A DNA stretch of 64,000 nt from Termitidicoccus mucosus (lineage in GTDB: Bacteria; Verrucomicrobiota; Verrucomicrobiia; Opitutales; Opitutaceae), in assembly GCF_038725785.1 (NCBI RefSeq), contig NZ_CP109796.1:3534001-3598000 (forward strand), given 5' to 3'. This document shows positions 60,732 through 64,000 of the stretch, piece by piece. Position numbers and translations under genes: made by a program. A model generated the notes under the pieces. It ran no database searches, was not told the origin of the DNA, and saw only the letters and a program-made list of their open reading frames with translations. How positions within the stretch are numbered: the stretch's first letter is position 1; each line of letters starts with the position of its first letter.

Positions 60732-62831
60732 TCAGTCGTCGCGCGATTTTTGAGCCATCGCGCGGCGGCCGAGCCAGGCGGCCCAGGCGAGGAAGGCGAA
60801 GAAGAGCAGGAAGGCGATGTCCGTGGACTCCAGCGCGCCGCCTCCACCGCCGCCGAAACCACGGGAGCGGCTGACGTGGGGAGCGGGCGCGGAGTAAGCG
60901 GGCTGGTTCGCGTCAACCTGGTAGTTGGTCGCGACGGTTTGCGCGCGGGCGCTTTGGGCGGCGCGTTCGAGGGCGGTGCGGTCGCGGTTTTTGCGGTCGA
61001 TACCGCGGGCGTCGTGGGTGGCGTCGTCGAGCACGACCATCGCGGTGTGGTCGGTGACGAGCTGGTAGGCCACGCCGAGGTTCGTGATGGCGTCCTTCGC
61101 CTCGGCGGCGGGGGTCTGGCCGATGGCTTCCTTCAGCTCGATTTGCTCGATTTGGGCGAGGGCCCAGAGGCGTTCGAGTTCGGGATTGGCGGTGTCGGTT
61201 TCGGGGAAGTCGAAGGTGGTGGTGTAGGTTTTGTCCTCGCCGGTGAGGCGGGCGTTGAGGGTGAGGGTGGCCTTGCCGGGTTTGTCGTAGCGGCCGAAGA
61301 GGACAAGCTGCTGGCCGTGGTAGATTTTTTGCGGGTTGTCCCCGGTGAGGTCGGTGGTGCCGCCACCGGAGAACTTGAAGGTGGCGTGGTGGAGGGCTTC
61401 GTGGGTGATCTTCGATTTGGCAAGGAGGAGCTGGCCGACGATGTCGTCGTCGTTGGAGACGCCGGCGTAGAAGCCGCCGGTGGCGTCGGCCATGGCGCGC
61501 ATGAGGGGCCAGTTGGTGGAATTGCCCATGAGGAAGCCGAAGAAGCGGATGTCGTGCTGCTTGAGGAGGGCGTGGAAGGCGCGCGGGTCAACGATGCCCT
61601 GGTTGGTCACGCCGTCGGTGACGAGGACGAGCGAGGTGGCGCGGTCGGCGTCGAGCCGGGTGAGCGCGACTTGCAGGCCGGCGTAGATGTTGGTGCCGCC
61701 GGAGGGCGCGAGGGAGCGGACGAGGGTGATGGCGTTCCGGACGTTGTCGGGCGTGGCGGGCGTCCAGGGAAGAAGCTCGCGGGCGTTGTTGTTGAAGGTA
61801 ACGATGCGGAAGCGGTCGCCGGGGGACATCTTGCCGAGGGCCTGGGTGATGCCGTTGGCGAGCGTGGCGATTTTGCCCTGCATGGAGCCGGAGACATCGA
61901 GCACGTAGGTGTAGTCGGCGCCGCGGGTGATGGGCTGGAGGTCGAGCCCGGGCGTGACGACGGCCATGAAGGTGCCGGGCTTGCCGGGCGCGGCGCGGTA
62001 GGGAACGACTTCGACGCGGCCGGGGAGGTCGGCGGCGAGGCGGTAGTAGAGGACGAAGTCGCGGGCGAGCTTCGCGCCGGCGCGGTCGAGCGCGAACCGG
62101 TAGTGGCCTGTATCCAGTTTTTGGATAACAGATTCATTCTCGAAGCCCGGCGCGCGGAGGTCGTCAATGGGCCAGGCGGATTTCAGCTCGACGTTGATGG
62201 AGAGGCGGCCCTCGACTTGGGTGTTGGCGGGCTGCCAGAAATTCTGCGCGCGGTCGTCGGTGCCGCCTTCCTCAAGCGGGTAGAGGTAGCGGCCGACGCC
62301 GGTGTCGATTTCGAGCGGCTGGTAGTAAACGAAACGCAGGCGGGTCTCGGCGCCGGCGCGGACGGGCGAGACGCGGAATTCGTAGGTCTGGAAGGTGTTC
62401 TTGGCGGCGAGGCCGGCGTCGTTGCCGCGAGATTTTTCCTCGTTGTAGATGGTCTCGGCCGCGGCGCGCGGGAGCACTTCGCCGTTCAGCGTTTTTTCGC
62501 CGGCCTGGATGGTGACTTCGGAGAGGCTGGCGCTTTTCGGCACGGGAAAGGCGTAAACGGCCTCGAGGTCGGCGGCGTTGGGATTGAAAAAGGTTTGGAG
62601 AACTTCGGTCTGGGCAAAGCCGTTGTTGATGGTGACGTTGACCTGATGGTCACGAATCTGGATCGTGGCGGCGGACGAGCCGACGGGCGTGAGGGTGCCG
62701 GCGGCATGGAGGCCGGTCATCACGCCGAGCAGCGCGAGCATGGCGGCAAACGCGGCGAGAAAAGAGAGCCAGCGGAATGCGCGGTGAGCGCGGACAAGGT
62801 TGGGAGCGTAGGTGCGGGATGTGGTTTTCAT
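60732..62831 (-). CDS. VIT and VWA domain protein with a GlyGly-CTERM-like tail
   Basis: A 699-residue protein from the ATG at 62831, chosen for the AGGTG ten bases upstream. An N-terminal membrane-spanning signal is followed by a VIT domain (DHQVNVTINNGFAQTEVLQT; AFPVPKSASLSEVTI) and a VWA domain with a complete MIDAS (LDVSGSMQGKIATLANG; SGGTNIYAGL; LVTDGVTNQG). The C-terminus reads RSRGFGGGGGGALESTDIAF, then a hydrophobic helix and GRRAMAQKSRDD. This has the order of a GlyGly-CTERM sorting tail. The rhombosortase gene lies next to it, making this its likely substrate. VIT/VWA proteins are adhesive or complex-forming surface proteins. Confidence 0.9.
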   Translation of the reverse strand: MKTTSRTYAPNLVRAHRAFRWLSFLAAFAAMLALLGVMTGLHAAGTLTPVGSSAATIQIRDHQVNVTINNGFAQTEVLQTFFNPNAADLEAVYAFPVPKSASLSEVTIQAGEKTLNGEVLPRAAAETIYNEEKSRGNDAGLAAKNTFQTYEFRVSPVRAGAETRLRFVYYQPLEIDTGVGRYLYPLEEGGTDDRAQNFWQPANTQVEGRLSINVELKSAWPIDDLRAPGFENESVIQKLDTGHYRFALDRAGAKLARDFVLYYRLAADLPGRVEVVPYRAAPGKPGTFMAVVTPGLDLQPITRGADYTYVLDVSGSMQGKIATLANGITQALGKMSPGDRFRIVTFNNNARELLPWTPATPDNVRNAITLVRSLAPSGGTNIYAGLQVALTRLDADRATSLVLVTDGVTNQGIVDPRAFHALLKQHDIRFFGFLMGNSTNWPLMRAMADATGGFYAGVSNDDDIVGQLLLAKSKITHEALHHATFKFSGGGTTDLTGDNPQKIYHGQQLVLFGRYDKPGKATLTLNARLTGEDKTYTTTFDFPETDTANPELERLWALAQIEQIELKEAIGQTPAAEAKDAITNLGVAYQLVTDHTAMVVLDDATHDARGIDRKNRDRTALERAAQSARAQTVATNYQVDANQPAYSAPAPHVSRSRGFGGGGGGALESTDIAFLLFFAFLAWAAWLGRRAMAQKSRDD

Positions 62832-62959
62832 GACGAATGCACCTATTGCCGGAGTCATGCCAGCAGAAAATCATTCACACATAATAAATTAATAAACAAT
62901 ATGATATGATTTAAATCGGGTATATTCCTGGCCTGCGTGATTGACAAAATATGACTATC

Positions 62960-62983
62960 ATTTGTCATTTTTTGATGACAAAT
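62960..62983. promoter_or_regulatory. Operator-like hairpin in a divergent promoter region
   Basis: ATTTGTCAT and ATGACAAAT are perfect 9-base inverted arms around a six-base loop. The site lies in the AT-rich region between the divergent VIT/VWA and sigma-54 activator genes. A separate imperfect palindrome of GCCGCAAA type occupies 62998-63062. Confidence 0.5.
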
Positions 62984-63078
62984 AAGGCGAACCACTAGAT
63001 AGCCACAAAAATGCACAAGAGGCACAAAACAATCACTCAATCCTGTGTCTCTTTGCGGCTATTAAAACCAAGGTTTTT

Positions 63079-64000
63079 ATGAGACGGTTGTTTTCCGACG
63101 AGGAGCTGGCGTTTGCGGACTGCGTGGGACGGGTGAACCGGGCGAATCCGTTTTTGCCGGAGCGCATCGAATGGGAACGCAAGGCGCTCGGGGCGGAATT
63201 CGCCGAGGCTGCGGCGGACTGGAACGTGCAGTCGCACGCAAAAACGCTCCCGAACCCGAACCTCTCCCGCCTGCTGGAGAGAGCCTGTGTATTGACGGAA
63301 CGGATACGGACCGACTGGCCGCGCAACGGACGGGTGACGCGCGCGGAGGGCGAGGCGCATGTGGCGCTCGTGGCGTTCCGGATTTTTCACGCGTTCGCGG
63401 AGCGGTTTGACGGGCTGATCCGCGAGGGCGAGGCGCGACGGGCGCGGGGCGGCGGCGAGCCGCCGGGACGGGTGCGGTTTTTCGCCGAGGCGCGCGCCGA
63501 GATGGAGCGGCTGCTCGCCGTGCCGGGGCTGCGCCTGATCGGGGAGACGGGCGCGGTGGAGCACTTTTTCGCGCTGGCGTTTCAGATGCGGCGGGCGTTC
63601 TTTCATATTTTCGGCGCGCTGGCGGGTGGATCGGCGCCGATGGCGCGGCTGCGCGCGGCGATCTGGCAGTCGATTTTCACGCACGATTTTACGCGCTACC
63701 GGCGGACGCTTTTTTCCCGGATGGGGGATTTCGCGACACTGGTCATCGGGCCGTCGGGCACGGGCAAGGAACTGGTGGCGCGGGCCATCGCGCTGTCGCG
63801 CTATGTGGCGTTTGACTCGAAACGCGGAATGTTCGCGGAAGATTTCGCCGGGGCGTTTTTCCCGCTCAACTTGTCCGCGCTGTCGCCGACATTGATCGAG
63901 TCGGAATTGTTCGGGCACCGGCGGGGGGCGTTTACGGGCGCGCTGGCGGACCGGGCGGGCTGGATGGAGGTCTGCCCGGCGGCGGGCGCGGTGTTTCTGG
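63079..64000 (+). CDS. Sigma-54-interacting transcriptional activator (3' partial)
   Basis: The frame is open from the ATG at 63079 (AAGG nine bases upstream) to the window end, 307 codons. Residues 1-210 are an Arg- and Ala-rich region with no recognised sensor domain (MRRLFSDEELAFADCVGRVN, RAFFHIFGALAGG). The AAA+ domain then begins: Walker A VIGPSGTGKELVARAIALS and the sigma-54 contact loop ESELFGHRRGAFTGAL. It activates RpoN-dependent promoters. Walker B and any DNA-binding HTH lie outside the window. It is divergent from the VIT/VWA gene. Confidence 0.88.
   Translation, partial: MRRLFSDEELAFADCVGRVNRANPFLPERIEWERKALGAEFAEAAADWNVQSHAKTLPNPNLSRLLERACVLTERIRTDWPRNGRVTRAEGEAHVALVAFRIFHAFAERFDGLIREGEARRARGGGEPPGRVRFFAEARAEMERLLAVPGLRLIGETGAVEHFFALAFQMRRAFFHIFGALAGGSAPMARLRAAIWQSIFTHDFTRYRRTLFSRMGDFATLVIGPSGTGKELVARAIALSRYVAFDSKRGMFAEDFAGAFFPLNLSALSPTLIESELFGHRRGAFTGALADRAGWMEVCPAAGAVFL

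Noticed and set aside
60582-62909. 775-codon open frame antisense to the VIT/VWA gene
   Set aside because: Gly/Val/Ala/Glu-rich shadow of a clear VIT/VWA gene with an intact MIDAS.

Overview
The window looks like a chromosome segment of a Verrucomicrobiota bacterium, most likely an Opitutaceae member of a plant-fibre-rich or gut habitat. The evidence is the style of the two very large TonB-dependent receptors (long N-terminus followed by a GTRLNT/ISVVTKEQ-type plug start), a giant autotransporter with beta-strand repeats, a DUF5069 protein, a LacI regulator next to glycan genes, weak Shine-Dalgarno signals, and intergenic regions packed with GC-rich palindromes. No rRNA, tRNA, CRISPR array or insertion-sequence transposase was seen.

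Layout. 1-2969: a propeller-type sensor kinase (5' end outside the window) and its NarL-type response regulator. 3044-3883: a lone KilA-N protein. 4076-11358 (minus strand): a pectin/rhamnogalacturonan degradation cluster in the order GH2 beta-galactosidase, GH28 polygalacturonase-like, GH43, DUF1593 and SGNH acetylesterase. The GH2 gene is frameshifted near its 3' end, and a decayed tandem duplication lies between the last two genes. 11.4-21.6 kb: a mobile region with a MobF relaxase, a small protein, a coupling ATPase and a ClpB-like AAA+ ATPase on the minus strand. Divergent to it are three phage/plasmid-type genes, two of which have homologous leaders ending in the same hairpin. No integrase or type IV secretion genes are visible.

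21.8-30.6 kb: envelope lipid and glycan genes. These are a GT4, then a plus-strand series of an ACP-FabZ fusion, a ketosynthase, an SDR, an MGDG-synthase-like glycosyltransferase and a DUF5069 protein, then a GT2. 30.9-46.6 kb (minus): a TMTC-like membrane TPR protein, a lipoprotein, a secreted protein, a TonB receptor and a 2722-residue autotransporter whose passenger carries chlamydial Pmp-like FxxN/GGA repeats. 47.3-53.6 kb (plus): pectate lyase, TonB receptor, terminator and LacI regulator, which is a second pectin-related block.

53.8-59.5 kb (minus): a nitrogen-acquisition operon (NitT/TauT-type ABC transporter, creatininase-family amidohydrolase, type III glutamine synthetase). 59.8-62.8 kb (minus): a rhombosortase next to a VIT/VWA protein with a GlyGly-CTERM-like tail. 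63079 to the end: a truncated sigma-54 activator.

The most unusual non-coding feature is a modular repeat arrangement. A constant word of about 20 nt (AATAATGGTTCGGTTTTATT or its complement) alternates with unrelated inverted repeats at three loci (25.7, 29.2 and 53.6 kb). Other palindrome families lie in gaps and in a few places inside genes.
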